A stretch of 64,000 bases of DNA from Streptomyces sp. AM 4-1-1 (GTDB lineage: Bacteria > Actinomycetota > Actinomycetes > Streptomycetales > Streptomycetaceae): NCBI RefSeq assembly GCF_029167625.1, contig NZ_CP119145.1, forward strand, positions 4,340,001 to 4,404,000. Direction: 5' to 3'. Positions 51,341-60,015 of the stretch are shown piece after piece. The position numbers and the translations under genes are program-made. The stretch's first letter is position 1. Each line of letters begins with the position of its first letter. The notes beneath the pieces are model-generated. The model was not told the DNA's origin. It saw only the letters and a list, made by a program, of their open reading frames with translations, and did not search any database.

Positions 51341-51729
51341 CCGTGCAACGGTTCAGCCTGATCCACTGCCCGGTCGAGGAGTATCCGGAGCTGGACGATC
51401 CCCGGTACGACGGACTTCGGACGGCCCCGCCGCGGGGGTGCGCGGTGGACGACGCGGGGTCCTGGTTCGGACTCAGCTGCGAGCGGTCCGGGACGACCCT
51501 GCTCGACGCGGTCGCGGAGGTGTGCGCCGAGATCAGGGCCGAGCACGGGATGCTGATGAACGACCTCGGCATCGAGAAGCTGTGGGAGTGGTCCGGAGGC
51601 GGTACGGACGGATGGGGCGCCGAGATCGTCGGGCAGCTCCTGCTGATGGCCGCCGAACGCGGCCCGAAGCTCGGGTACAGCGTGGACGACCTGGTGCGGT
51701 TCCTGCGTACCGCCGCCGGGGAGACATGA
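51337..51729 (+). CDS. Unknown protein 3 of a three-gene operon
   Basis: A 130-residue acidic protein (VTVQRFSLIHCPVEEYPELD, DAVAEVCAEIRAEHGMLMND, LGYSVDDLVRFLRTAAG). The GTG 51337 overlaps the previous stop as GTGA. It is followed immediately by a terminator at 51731-51756. Not recognised; the tight operon and divergence from XRE-DUF397 suggest an effector set under that regulator. Confidence 0.7.
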   Translation: MTVQRFSLIHCPVEEYPELDDPRYDGLRTAPPRGCAVDDAGSWFGLSCERSGTTLLDAVAEVCAEIRAEHGMLMNDLGIEKLWEWSGGGTDGWGAEIVGQLLLMAAERGPKLGYSVDDLVRFLRTAAGET

Positions 51730-51730
51730 G

Positions 51731-51756
51731 AGCGGCGCCCCTGTGGGGGCGCCGCT
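51731..51756 (+). terminator. Terminator of the three-gene operon
   Basis: AGCGGCGCCCC (51731-51741), loop TGTG, GGGGCGCCGCT (51746-51756), one base after the stop codon. Confidence 0.85.
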
Positions 51757-51781
51757 CCGCCTTAGGCGTCCGCCGGAGAAC

Positions 51782-51816
51782 AACCTGCAGTTAAGCAGTG
51801 CGTTGACCTGCAGGTT
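51782..51816. repeat. Inverted repeat near the murP 3' end
   Basis: AACCTGCAG (51782-51790) and CTGCAGGTT (51808-51816), with a further direct copy of AGGTTAA at about 51834. It may help terminate murP. Confidence 0.5.
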
Positions 51817-51877
51817 TAAGCCCCAAAACCCACAGGTTAATCCTCGGCAAGCCCTTGGCCGTGTCGGATGGTGTGTG

Positions 51878-53452
51878 TCAGACGCCGGCCGGTTCCTTCG
51901 CGGGGGAGCCGGCGCCGGTGCCCGGGGGCGGGGAGGACGGGGGCGTGTCCGCCGCCGTCGGCGGCTGTTCCTGCGACACGTTGAACTCCGCCAGCAGGCT
52001 CTTGCCGAAGCCGAAGAAGTACGTGGCGAGGAAGCCGGTCAGATAGCCGACCAGCAGCCCGCCCGCGTAGATCGCGATCGTCGTGCCCAGGCCGTGGTTC
52101 CCGTCGATCAGCGGGAACAGCGCCCAGCCGGACGGGCCGATCGCCGTGGAGCCGACCGCGCTGCCGAGCTGGTTGAAGAGCCCCACGAACGCGCCGCCGA
52201 ACGCCCCGCCCACGCACGCCGTGACGAACGGGCGGCCCAGGGGCAGCGAGACGCCGTAGATCAGCGGTTCGCCGACGCCCAGCACACCGGCCGGGAGCGC
52301 GGACCTGATGGTCTTGCGGATCGACTCGTTACGGGGGAGGCGGAAGTACACCGCGACGGCCGCGCCGACCTGACCCGCGCCCGCCATCGCCAGGATCGGG
52401 AGCAGGACCGTGTACCCCTGCTGTTCGATCAGCGTGGTGTGGATCGGGATCAGCGCCTGGTGCAGGCCCAGCATGACCAGCGGCAGGAACAGACCGCCGA
52501 GGACGAGACCCGCGCCCGCGCCGCCGTTGGACAGCAGCCAGTCGGCGCCGGTACCGATGGCGGAGGCGACCTCGCCCGCCACGTACATCAGGCCGAAGAT
52601 CGTGACCAGGCCGGAGATCAGGACCGTGAGCGTCGGGGTGACCAGGACGTCCAGCGCCTCCGGGACCCAGCGGCGGCACCACTTCTCCACGTACACCGCG
52701 AGGACCGCCGCGCCCAGCGCGCCGAGGACACCGCCCTGGCCGGGGGAGAGCTTCTGGCCGAACGCGTCGATGTTCGCGACGCCCGGGAACACGATGATCG
52801 CGGCGACCGCGCCGCCCAGGATCGGGGTGCCACCGAACTCCTTGGCCGTGTTGAAGCCGACGAACACCGCGATCAGCGCCATGAACCCGGACGCCATGGC
52901 CGACAGCGCCGGGGTGACGGACGTCAGCCAGCCGAGGTTGACCAGCAGGCCGTTGATCCCGGCGATGATGCCGCAGCCGATCAGAGCCGGGATCAGGGGC
53001 ACGAAGATGTTCGCGATCCGCCGCAGGAAGAGCTTGAACGGGGTCGCGTTCTTCGCCTTCCGGGCCGCCCGGATCGCGGCGCCCTGAGCCGCCAGTTCCT
53101 CGGCCGTGGCGGGGGCGGTGTTGGCCGGTGCTCCGGCGGGTGCGTCGGTGGAGGAGGGGGTGTCGGACGACGGCCCGGGGGCGGTCTCCCGGCCCTCCGC
53201 CACCAGTCGCTCGAACTCCGGGGTGACGCGGGCGACCGTGCCCGGACCGAGCACGATCTGGTACGTGTCGTCCTCGACCACACCCATGACGGCGGGCAGC
53301 GCCTTCAGCGCCTCGTCCTGCACGAGTGAACGGTCGCGCAGGCCGAGCCGGAGCCGGGTCATGCAGTGGACGACGGAGGTGACGTTCGACGCGCCGCCGA
53401 CGAGCGGCAGGATCGCGGCGGCTGTCGCGCGGTTCTTGTCTTCAGTGGCCAT
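51878..53452 (-). CDS. murP: PTS EIIBC component, probable N-acetylmuramic acid permease MurP
   Basis: A 524-residue sugar phosphotransferase permease. The EIIB domain has the phosphorylated Cys in VVHCMTRLRLGLRD (residue about 30), then an Ala/Pro-rich linker (about 85-125) and an EIIC domain of about ten helices (GGTPILGGAVAAIIVFPGVA, HQALIPIHTTLIEQQGY, GVGEPLIYGVSLPLGRPFVT). EIIA is absent, so phosphate comes from a general EIIA(Glc-type) encoded elsewhere. murQ upstream indicates MurNAc as substrate, giving MurNAc-6-phosphate inside. It is the last gene of the mur cluster. Confidence 0.88.
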   Translation of the reverse strand: MATEDKNRATAAAILPLVGGASNVTSVVHCMTRLRLGLRDRSLVQDEALKALPAVMGVVEDDTYQIVLGPGTVARVTPEFERLVAEGRETAPGPSSDTPSSTDAPAGAPANTAPATAEELAAQGAAIRAARKAKNATPFKLFLRRIANIFVPLIPALIGCGIIAGINGLLVNLGWLTSVTPALSAMASGFMALIAVFVGFNTAKEFGGTPILGGAVAAIIVFPGVANIDAFGQKLSPGQGGVLGALGAAVLAVYVEKWCRRWVPEALDVLVTPTLTVLISGLVTIFGLMYVAGEVASAIGTGADWLLSNGGAGAGLVLGGLFLPLVMLGLHQALIPIHTTLIEQQGYTVLLPILAMAGAGQVGAAVAVYFRLPRNESIRKTIRSALPAGVLGVGEPLIYGVSLPLGRPFVTACVGGAFGGAFVGLFNQLGSAVGSTAIGPSGWALFPLIDGNHGLGTTIAIYAGGLLVGYLTGFLATYFFGFGKSLLAEFNVSQEQPPTAADTPPSSPPPGTGAGSPAKEPAGV

Positions 53453-53501
53453 GGTGCGTGGTGCCTTGCTGTGCGGGGAGTGCGTGGGTGGGGCAGGCGG
53501 G

Positions 53502-54494
53502 TCAGGTGGTGACGGGGCCGGTCGCGGCGGCGAGCGCGGCGCGCAGATGGCCGGACGCCTTGTCGAGGAGTTCGGCGGCGGTCGGACCGTCGACCTTTCC
53601 GAGGATGGCGAGAATGGCGTGCTTCACCTCGCCGTCGGTGGCGGACAGCGCGGTCTCGATCTCCTCGTCCGAGGCGCCGGTGGCCAGGGAGACGATGCGC
53701 CGGGAGCGGGCGCGCAGCTTCTCGTTGGAGGCGCGGACGTCGACCATGAGGTTTCCGTACGTCTTGCCGAGCCGGATCATCGTGATCGTCGAGATCATGT
53801 TGAGGACGAGCTTCTGGGCCGTACCGGCCTTGAGCCGGGTCGAGCCGGTGAGCAGTTCGGGACCGACGACGACCTCGACCGGGTACTCGGACGCGGCACC
53901 CAGCGCCGAATCGGCGTTGCAGGACAGGCCGATGGTCAGCGCGCCCCTGGCGCGGGCGTGCTCGACGGCCCCGACGGCGTACGGCGTACGGCCGGAGGCC
54001 GAGATGCCGATCACCGTGTCGTCGGCGGTGAGGCCGAGTCCGTCGAGGTCGGTGCCCGCGAGTTCCTTGCTGTCCTCGGCGCCCTCGACGGCCTTGAGCA
54101 TGGCGGAGGGTCCACCCGCGATCAGACCGATGACCTCGGACGGATCGGTGTTGAAGGTGGGCGGGCACTCGCTGGCGTCCAGGACGCCGAGCCGGCCCGC
54201 GGTGCCCGCGCCCGCGTAGATCAGCCGTCCGCCCCGGGCCATCCGCTCGGCGGTGGCGTCGATCGCGGCGGTGATCTGCGGGAGGCGGTCGGCGACGGCG
54301 GCGGGGACGGTGCGGTCCTCGTCGTTCATGATCCGGGCGATCTCCCCCGTGGGGAGCCGGTCTATCTCCGCCAGCTCGGGACGGAACGCCTCGGTGGTGA
54401 GGGTGGCGAGCTGGGCACGCAGCTCGCCGTACTCGGCGGGACGGTGGTGCGCCGGGGTGCTCGTTCCGGTGTCGGGGTCGGTGGTCGAGGTCAT
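53502..54494 (-). CDS. murQ: N-acetylmuramic acid-6-phosphate etherase MurQ
   Basis: Cleaves the lactyl ether of MurNAc-6-P to GlcNAc-6-P and D-lactate; the product feeds the nagA step in the same window. The 330-residue SIS-type protein shows GGRLIYAGAGTAGRLGVLDA, SECPPTFNTDPSEVIGLIAG, ISASGRTPYAV and TAQKLVLNMISTITMIRLGK, all diagnostic for MurQ. It starts at ATG 54494 and is followed by murP 49 bp downstream in one operon. Confidence 0.95.
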   Translation of the reverse strand: MTSTTDPDTGTSTPAHHRPAEYGELRAQLATLTTEAFRPELAEIDRLPTGEIARIMNDEDRTVPAAVADRLPQITAAIDATAERMARGGRLIYAGAGTAGRLGVLDASECPPTFNTDPSEVIGLIAGGPSAMLKAVEGAEDSKELAGTDLDGLGLTADDTVIGISASGRTPYAVGAVEHARARGALTIGLSCNADSALGAASEYPVEVVVGPELLTGSTRLKAGTAQKLVLNMISTITMIRLGKTYGNLMVDVRASNEKLRARSRRIVSLATGASDEEIETALSATDGEVKHAILAILGKVDGPTAAELLDKASGHLRAALAAATGPVTT

Positions 54495-54792
54495 GAGAGG
54501 TGCTCTGCTTTCTGCGTCACAAGTGCGGTGGTGCTGGTGAGGGTGGTGGTGCGGTGACTGTTGTTTGTGCGGGTGGTGCGGGTGGTGCGGGTGGTGCGGG
54601 GCGGTGCTGCGTTTCGGGTGGTGCCGGTGGTGAGGACGGGGCTCGGTGCTGGTGCTCGTGGTGCTCGTGGTGCTCGTGGTGCTCGTGGTGCGGTGAGGGT
54701 GGTGTCAGTGGGGGTGGATGGGGCGTGGTGAGAGTGCGGTGCGGCGAGGTGTGGCCGGGGTGCGTGCGGCGTGGGGGTCCGCGCGCACGGGC
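54495..54792. repeat. Tandem-repeat spacer between murR and murQ
   Basis: About 300 bp filled with GGGTGGTGC units (about 54568-54600) and 9-bp GGTGCTCGT units, four or more in a row (about 54645-54690). No gene. A promoter for murQP may lie next to murQ, but the repeats hide any clear -10/-35. Confidence 0.7.
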
Positions 54793-55722
54793 TCAGCGGT
54801 GGTTGCCGGTGTGGCGTGGGTTGTGACGGTGGGCCAGTGCCTCGTAGGAGGCGGACAGGGCGGGCGCGGCCGTCTCGTACGTACGCTGTGCGACGCCTAT
54901 GAACAGGCAGTCCACGACCAGGAGCTGGCTCGTGCGGCTCGACATCGCCGCCGGGCGCAGCTCGCTCTCGCGGGCGGTGGAGGTGGTCAGGACGTGATCG
55001 GCGTACTGCGACACCGGCCCGTCGGGCCGGCCCGTGATCGCGACGGTCGTCGCGCCGTGGTCGAACGCGACCCGGAGCGGTTCGATGACGTCCACGGTGG
55101 AGCCCGAGTGTGTGATCGCGATGGCCACGTCACCGGAGCGGAGCTGCACGGCGTTGGTGACGGCGAGGTGCGGATCTGTGTGGGCGTGGGCGATCAGACC
55201 GATGCGGAGGAGCTTCTGCGCCAGGTCCTGGCCGACGAGGGAGGACGCGCCGACCCCGTAGATGTCGATCCGGCGGGCGGTGGACGCGGCGGCGACGGCC
55301 GCGCCGAGCTGCCCGGTGTCGAGGCCGGCGGCGGTGTCGGCGAGGGTCTGCTGCTCGTCGTACGCCAACTTCGTGACGACGTCCGCGATGGGGTCGTCCA
55401 CCGCTATGTCGGCGGTGACGGCGGGGGCCCGGCCGGACTGCTGGTGGGCGGCGAGTCCGGCGAGGGCCAGGCGGAGGTCCCGGTATCCGGGGTAGCCGAG
55501 GAGACGGGCCGTGCGGACGACGGTGGCCTCGCTGGTGCTGGTGAGTTCGGCGAGACCGGTGACGGTGAGGGCGGCGCAGCCCGCCGGGTCCCCGGCGACG
55601 GCCTCGGCGACCCGCTGCATGGAACGGGTCATGGACGGTGCGAGCGTCCGGACCTTCGCCGCCAGGGCCGCGGGGGCGGGGGGCGAATCGCGACTGAAAA
55701 TTTCCTTCACGTCATTGGTCAC
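54793..55722 (-). CDS. murR: RpiR-family repressor MurR
   Basis: A 309-residue regulator. The RpiR HTH (SMTRSMQRVAEAVAGDPA then GLAELTSTSEATVVRTARLL) is followed by a SIS domain (RRIDIYGVGASSLVGQDLAQ, GDVAIAITHSGSTVDVIEPL) that senses a sugar phosphate, by context MurNAc-6-P. GTG 55722 is used (VTNDVKEIFSRDS); GTG 55710 is an alternative. Two operator-like palindromes overlap its start, suggesting autoregulation. It probably controls murQP about 300 bp downstream. Confidence 0.9.
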   Translation of the reverse strand: MTNDVKEIFSRDSPPAPAALAAKVRTLAPSMTRSMQRVAEAVAGDPAGCAALTVTGLAELTSTSEATVVRTARLLGYPGYRDLRLALAGLAAHQQSGRAPAVTADIAVDDPIADVVTKLAYDEQQTLADTAAGLDTGQLGAAVAAASTARRIDIYGVGASSLVGQDLAQKLLRIGLIAHAHTDPHLAVTNAVQLRSGDVAIAITHSGSTVDVIEPLRVAFDHGATTVAITGRPDGPVSQYADHVLTTSTARESELRPAAMSSRTSQLLVVDCLFIGVAQRTYETAAPALSASYEALAHRHNPRHTGNHR

Positions 55723-55740
55723 TCTTGAAAGATATTTTCG
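55695..55740. promoter_or_regulatory. Paired TGAAA-type operators at the murR start
   Basis: TGAAAATTTCCTTCA (55695-55709) and TGAAAGATATTTTCG (55726-55740) are each near-palindromic and together form an inverted pair (GAAAATTTCCTTCA against GAAAATATCTTTCA). They are AT-rich in a GC-rich context and are the likely MurR binding sites. The first lies within the 5' coding region if GTG 55722 is the start. Confidence 0.6.
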
Positions 55741-55897
55741 GAGACGGGAAGCGTCAACCCCCCGTCCGGGATCGGGACGCCCGGGTGCCGCGCGGCCCGC
55801 GACAGCGAGGTCCGGGACGGTACCGCCGGGGATCGCGCCGGGCAGCATTGGGCGTATGTCCGGTGGAAGGGCCGGGAGGTGGGGGGAGAATGGGGGT

Positions 55898-56275
55898 ATG
55901 GAGCTGAACCCCTTGGAGCAGGCACTGCACCTGGCCCGCGCGCTCGTCATGGCCGACCTCGCGGCGGGAGACGTCACGGACGCCGAGATCGTCTCGCTGG
56001 TCGAGGACGCGGTGACGCATCGCCGCTGGTGGGTGGAGCAGTGGCCCGAGGGCGGCGCGTTCGTGGTGGGCCTGGTCGCCCAGGACGTGCAGGACGCGCT
56101 GCTGGAGCGGTACGGGCGCTGGCCGCTGTGCCCGGTGTGCGGCGAGGTGGACCCCGGCGGCCCGCACGCCCTTGAGGTCGAACCCGAGCTGGGCCCGGAC
56201 CCGCACTGGGTCTGCGCCAAGTCGGCGGTCGCCGTGGCACCGGTCGGTCAGCTGGCGGGAGTGCTGCGCCGTTGA
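55898..56275 (+). CDS. Conserved actinobacterial protein with Cys pair
   Basis: A 125-residue protein (MELNPLEQALHLARALVMAD, then AEIVSLVEDAVTHRRWWVEQ, LCPVCGEVDPGG and HWVCAKSAVAVAPVGQLAGV). The CPVCG pair and a later Cys suggest a metal knuckle. It is divergent from murR and coupled to the DUF4031 gene by TTGA overlap. Not recognised functionally. Confidence 0.75.
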   Translation: MELNPLEQALHLARALVMADLAAGDVTDAEIVSLVEDAVTHRRWWVEQWPEGGAFVVGLVAQDVQDALLERYGRWPLCPVCGEVDPGGPHALEVEPELGPDPHWVCAKSAVAVAPVGQLAGVLRR

Positions 56276-56544
56276 CGGTCTACATCGACCCGCCGAACTG
56301 GCCGGGACACGGACGGATGTGGTCGCACCTGGTCAGCGACGTGTCGTTCGAGGAACTTCACCTCTTCGCGGCCACGATCGGCTGCCCGCCGCGCGCCTTC
56401 GAGCGCGACCACTACGACGTACCGGAGTCGCACTACTCCGACGCGATACGGGCCGGGGCGCGGCAGATCGGTTCCAAGGAGCTGGTCCGCCGGATCACGG
56501 ACGCGGGTCTGCGTCGTCCGAAGCACCGCCCGGCGCCGGGCTGA
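56272..56544 (+). CDS. DUF4031 domain protein
   Basis: A 90-residue protein starting VYIDPPNWPGHGRMWSHLVS, containing FAATIGCPPRAFERDHYDVP, the signature of DUF4031. It starts at TTG 56272, overlapping the upstream stop as TTGA, a firm coupled start. The function is unknown. It overlaps the 3' end of the convergent MFS gene by 50 bp. Confidence 0.85.
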   Translation: MTVYIDPPNWPGHGRMWSHLVSDVSFEELHLFAATIGCPPRAFERDHYDVPESHYSDAIRAGARQIGSKELVRRITDAGLRRPKHRPAPG

Positions 56545-57883
56545 CCGCGCACACACCGGCCTCCGGGCCCGTGCCGGCCCTCGTACCCGTACCTGTGCCG
56601 GCCCCCGTACCCGTCGTAGCCGTACCCGTCAACGCGCCACGGCCGGTGCGCGCGGCCGACGCGGAGGAGGCCGCAGGTGCGCCCGCCACCCGTAGCGAGG
56701 GCCTTGCGTCCGACCGCTGCAACCGCAGGGAGAACACCACGGCCACCAGCGCGAGCACCGTCATCGCCGCACCCGCCCACGCGGTCGCGGCGAAACCGAA
56801 GTCCGCGTCGATCACCGCGCCGCCGAACCACGGCCCGCTGGTGTTGCCGAGGTTGAACGCGGCGGTTCCCGTCGCGCCCGCCAGGGTCGGGGCCGCGCCC
56901 GCGACGTTGAACAGCCGGGCGTTCAGCGCGGGGGCCGTGAAGAACGACGAGAGGCCCAGCAGGAACGCGAGCACGATCACGGCGGCCTGGTTCGACGCGA
57001 ACAGCGCGATCGACACCAGGAAGACCGTCGACGCCGTGATCCCGGTCAGCAGCACCCCGAAGAGATGCGCGTCGGCGACCCGGCCGCCGACCACCGTACC
57101 GATCAGCGCGCCGATCCCGAACAGTCCGAGCACCGTCGGCACCCAGCCCGAGTCCAGCCCGGCGACATCCGTCAGCATCGGCGCGAGGTAGCTGAACGCG
57201 CAGAAGACACCGCCCGCCGCGAGCGCCGTGATCGCGATCGACAGCCATACCTGGCGGTCGCCGTAGATCGCCATCTCGCGCCTCAACCGCGGCTTGCGCT
57301 CGGGCAGCGGGATACGGGGGATCAGCGTCGCCACCCCGACCAGCGCCACGGCGGACGCCGCGCCCACCGCCCAGAACGCCGACCGCCAGCCGAAGTGCTC
57401 ACCGAGGAACGCGCCCAGCGGGACACCCAGCACGTTCGCGATCGACAGACCGCCGATCATCACGGCCATCGCCCTGGCCCGCGAGTTCACCGGGACCATC
57501 GCGATGGCGACCGCGGCGCCCACGGCCCAGAAGCCCGCGCACGCGAAGGCGCTGACCACCCGGGAGACGAACAGCACTTCGTACGACGGTGCGAGCGCAC
57601 CGCCCACCTGGCCGAGACCGAAGACGGAGATGAGCGCGATCAGCGTGGTGCGGCGAGGCAGCCGGAGAGTCGTCACGGCCAGCAGCGGGGCGCCGATCAC
57701 CATGCCGATCGCGAAGGCGGATATCAGCAGTCCGGCCCGGGGGATCGACACGTTCATGTCGTCGGCGATGGGGGGCAGCAACCCCGAGAGCATGAACTCG
57801 CTGGTACCGAGAGCGAAGACGGAGAGACCGAGGATGTACACGGCCAGAGGCATACGGGACCGGCGAGCGGTGGAGTCGGGCAT
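56495..57883 (-). CDS. MFS drug exporter, Cmx/CmrA type
   Basis: A 462-residue major facilitator with about 12 helices. It starts MPDSTARRSRMPLAVYILGL, then SVFALGTSEFMLSGLLPPIA, the opening seen in chloramphenicol exporters of the Cmx/CmrA family and in arabinose-efflux type MFS. Motif A-like segment TTLRLPRRTTLIALISVFGL is present. The last 60 residues are Gly/Ala/Thr-rich (GTATTGTGAGTGTGTRAGTG), unusual for the family, and lie in a repeat-like DNA stretch. ATG 57883 is preferred over an upstream TTG. The drug specificity is unproven. Confidence 0.85.
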   Translation of the reverse strand: MPDSTARRSRMPLAVYILGLSVFALGTSEFMLSGLLPPIADDMNVSIPRAGLLISAFAIGMVIGAPLLAVTTLRLPRRTTLIALISVFGLGQVGGALAPSYEVLFVSRVVSAFACAGFWAVGAAVAIAMVPVNSRARAMAVMIGGLSIANVLGVPLGAFLGEHFGWRSAFWAVGAASAVALVGVATLIPRIPLPERKPRLRREMAIYGDRQVWLSIAITALAAGGVFCAFSYLAPMLTDVAGLDSGWVPTVLGLFGIGALIGTVVGGRVADAHLFGVLLTGITASTVFLVSIALFASNQAAVIVLAFLLGLSSFFTAPALNARLFNVAGAAPTLAGATGTAAFNLGNTSGPWFGGAVIDADFGFAATAWAGAAMTVLALVAVVFSLRLQRSDARPSLRVAGAPAASSASAARTGRGALTGTATTGTGAGTGTGTRAGTGPEAGVCAVSPAPGGASDDADPRP

Positions 57884-58126
57884 GACAGGTGCCAACAGTG
57901 ATCTTGCCCGTTACATTCCCGGCCCGGGGACTTTTCGGCCGGGTCTGCCCCGCCCTGCCCTGCCCTGGCCCGAGCTGGGCCGGGCCGGCATGGACTGTCC
58001 TGTCCTTGACATGGCCTGTCTGCCCTGACGTAAGACGTTCTGGCCTGACATGGGACGTTATGTTCTGGGGTGAACTGTCTGGAACTGTCCTGAAGTGTTC
58101 CGGATTCGGTTTGTGCCCCGCAGGGA

Positions 58127-58918
58127 TCAGCCGGGTGCTGTCGTGAGGAGGTCCAGTTCGGTGGTGAGGTTGCGGCGGGCCCGTGACTCCCACTCGGCCA
58201 CGCCGAACGGGGTGCGGAACAGCCGGGGCAGCCCGAGGAGTCCGCGCAGCACGGCGGCGCGGCCGTCGCGGAAGGCGTCGTCGGGCACGAAGCCGTACTC
58301 CTCGCGGACCTGGGCCGCGTACAGCCCGTACTCCTTCGGACCCGACGCCAGGATCGCGAGGTCCGCGTCGCACAGCACCTCGCCGTTGGTGTCGCCGCCC
58401 GCCGGGTCGTGGGTGACGGTGAGCCGGACGAGGCGGGCGACCTCCGCGGTGGCCCGGGGGGAGAGGCCCGCCTCGGGGAGCGCGCGTTCGGCGAGTGCGG
58501 CGGAGCGCTCCTCGTTCTCGGACCGGTCGGGCCGGTAGACGGCGTCGTGGAACCAGGCGGCGAGCCGCACCAGATCCGGATCGGCCGCGTGCCCGGCGAG
58601 GGCGTCGACCCGGTCGAGGACCGTCCGCAGATGGTCGGTGGTGTGGTAGCGCCGCTGCGGTTCGGCCCAGCGCGCCAGGAGGTTGTCGGCGTACGGCAGC
58701 GGGTCGGGACCCTCGGCGTAGGGCGCCTCACCGCCAGATCCCTCACCGCCGGGTCCCCCACCTCCGGCACCTCCGGGTCCGTCACCGTCGGGTCCCCGCT
58801 CGCCGCCCCGGGCGGCGAGGAGCGCGTCCCGCCAGCGCCCGCGCAGGTCGTCGTGGGCCGGGGTCAGGACCGGGGCCGGCTGATCAGCGCTGTCACTCGT
58901 ACGACTACCACCACTCAT
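58127..58918 (-). CDS. HD-domain protein
   Basis: A 263-residue predicted metal-dependent phosphohydrolase. The core runs RYHTTDHLRTVLDRVDALAG, then AAWFHDAVYRPDRSENEERS (HD motif) and LVRLTVTHDPAGGDTNGEV then CDADLAILASGPKEYGLYAA (late Asp). Residues 40-65 are a Gly/Pro-rich linker. ATG 58918 lies 10 bp from the fold-back element at 58929, which therefore sits in its promoter. Substrate unknown. Confidence 0.85.
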   Translation of the reverse strand: MSGGSRTSDSADQPAPVLTPAHDDLRGRWRDALLAARGGERGPDGDGPGGAGGGGPGGEGSGGEAPYAEGPDPLPYADNLLARWAEPQRRYHTTDHLRTVLDRVDALAGHAADPDLVRLAAWFHDAVYRPDRSENEERSAALAERALPEAGLSPRATAEVARLVRLTVTHDPAGGDTNGEVLCDADLAILASGPKEYGLYAAQVREEYGFVPDDAFRDGRAAVLRGLLGLPRLFRTPFGVAEWESRARRNLTTELDLLTTAPG

Positions 58919-58928
58919 GGGTCGAGGC

Positions 58929-59005
58929 TAAGGGCTGTCCCGCGATCCGTGGTGGATCAGCGTGCGGCGTCGCACGCCCACCAGGAATTAGCGGACAGCC
59001 CTTAA
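58929..59005. mobile_element. 77-bp fold-back element (solo MITE)
   Basis: Nested inverted repeats: TAAGGGCTGTCC (58929-58940) with GGACAGCCCTTA (58993-59004), TGGTGG with CCACCA, and GCGTGCG with CGCACGC around a 4-nt loop. The outermost TA on both sides fits a TA target duplication, as with IS630-like elements; AGGGCTGTCC ends are typical of Streptomyces IS ends. No transposase is encoded. It separates the divergent HD and methyltransferase genes and could form an extended hairpin in either transcript. Confidence 0.75.
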
Positions 59006-59066
59006 CGGTCCGGTGTCCGGAAAAACTCGCGCGCTTCGCCCGGAGGGTCCGCAGTACGGTCGTGCG

Positions 59067-59810
59067 ATGAGTGATGAGGACGGCTACTTCGGAGTGAGTG
59101 TCGCGGCGACGTACGACGAGTCGTCGGCGGAGATGTTCGAGCCCACTGTCGTGGACCCGGCGGTGAGCGTTCTGGCGGAACTGGCCGACGGAGGTCGCGC
59201 CCTTGAACTGGGCATCGGTACGGGACGCGTCGCGTTGCCGCTGGCCGGCCGAGGAGTTCCGGTCCACGGCATCGAGCTGTCGAGGGCGATGGTCGACCGG
59301 CTGCGCGCCAAGCCGGGCGGCGACGCGATCGACGTGACGATCGGCGACTTCGCGACGGTGAGGGTGGACGGGACGTTCTCCGTCGCATACCTGGTCTTCA
59401 ACACGATCATGAACCTGACGACGCAGGCCGAGCAGGTGGCCTGCTTCCGCAACGTCGCGGCCCACCTGGAACCCGGAGGCCGCTTCGTCATCGAGGTCAT
59501 GGTCCCCGAACTGCGCAAGCTCCCCGCCGGTCAGGAGATCGTGCCGTTCCACGTGAGCCCGACGCGGTGGGCGTTCGACGCCTACGACGTCGCCACCCAG
59601 GCGATGAGTTCGAACTACGTCGAGGTTGTCGACGGCCGTGGCTCGTACCGGTCGATTCCGTTCCGGTACGTCTGGCCGGCGGAGCTCGACCTGATGGCCC
59701 AACTCGCGGGGATGCGGCTGCGCGACCGGTGGGCAGGATGGGCGGGGGAGCCCTTCACGAGTGAGAGCGAGCGACACGTCTCGGTGTGGGAGAAGCCCGC
59801 CGATGACTGA
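59067..59810 (+). CDS. Class I SAM-dependent methyltransferase
   Basis: A 247-residue methyltransferase. Motif I is ALELGIGTGRVALPLAGRGV (residues about 43-62), followed by GIELSRAMVDRLRAK (acidic post-I), IGDFATVRVDGTFSVAYLVF and HLEPGGRFVIEV. ATG 59067 gives MSDEDGYFGVSVAATYDESS, the usual start of this SAM_MT subgroup. The substrate is unknown. Its promoter region contains the fold-back element at 58929-59005. Confidence 0.88.
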   Translation: MSDEDGYFGVSVAATYDESSAEMFEPTVVDPAVSVLAELADGGRALELGIGTGRVALPLAGRGVPVHGIELSRAMVDRLRAKPGGDAIDVTIGDFATVRVDGTFSVAYLVFNTIMNLTTQAEQVACFRNVAAHLEPGGRFVIEVMVPELRKLPAGQEIVPFHVSPTRWAFDAYDVATQAMSSNYVEVVDGRGSYRSIPFRYVWPAELDLMAQLAGMRLRDRWAGWAGEPFTSESERHVSVWEKPADD

Positions 59811-60015
59811 AGGCGACCGACGGCGGCTGACGGCGACCGAAGGCGGCTGACGGCGGCTGACGGTGGATCGCGTGGCCCCATGGCGGTGGAGGGTGCGCGG
59901 GCGCGTTGACCGAGTTCGTTGTTCGGGGTGTTCCAGGAAGTGCCCTCTGTTCCGCCGGCATTCCCTTCGGCGAGACGTGCGTGCGACGCGCTCACGATTG
60001 CGGTTGGCTGTGGCC

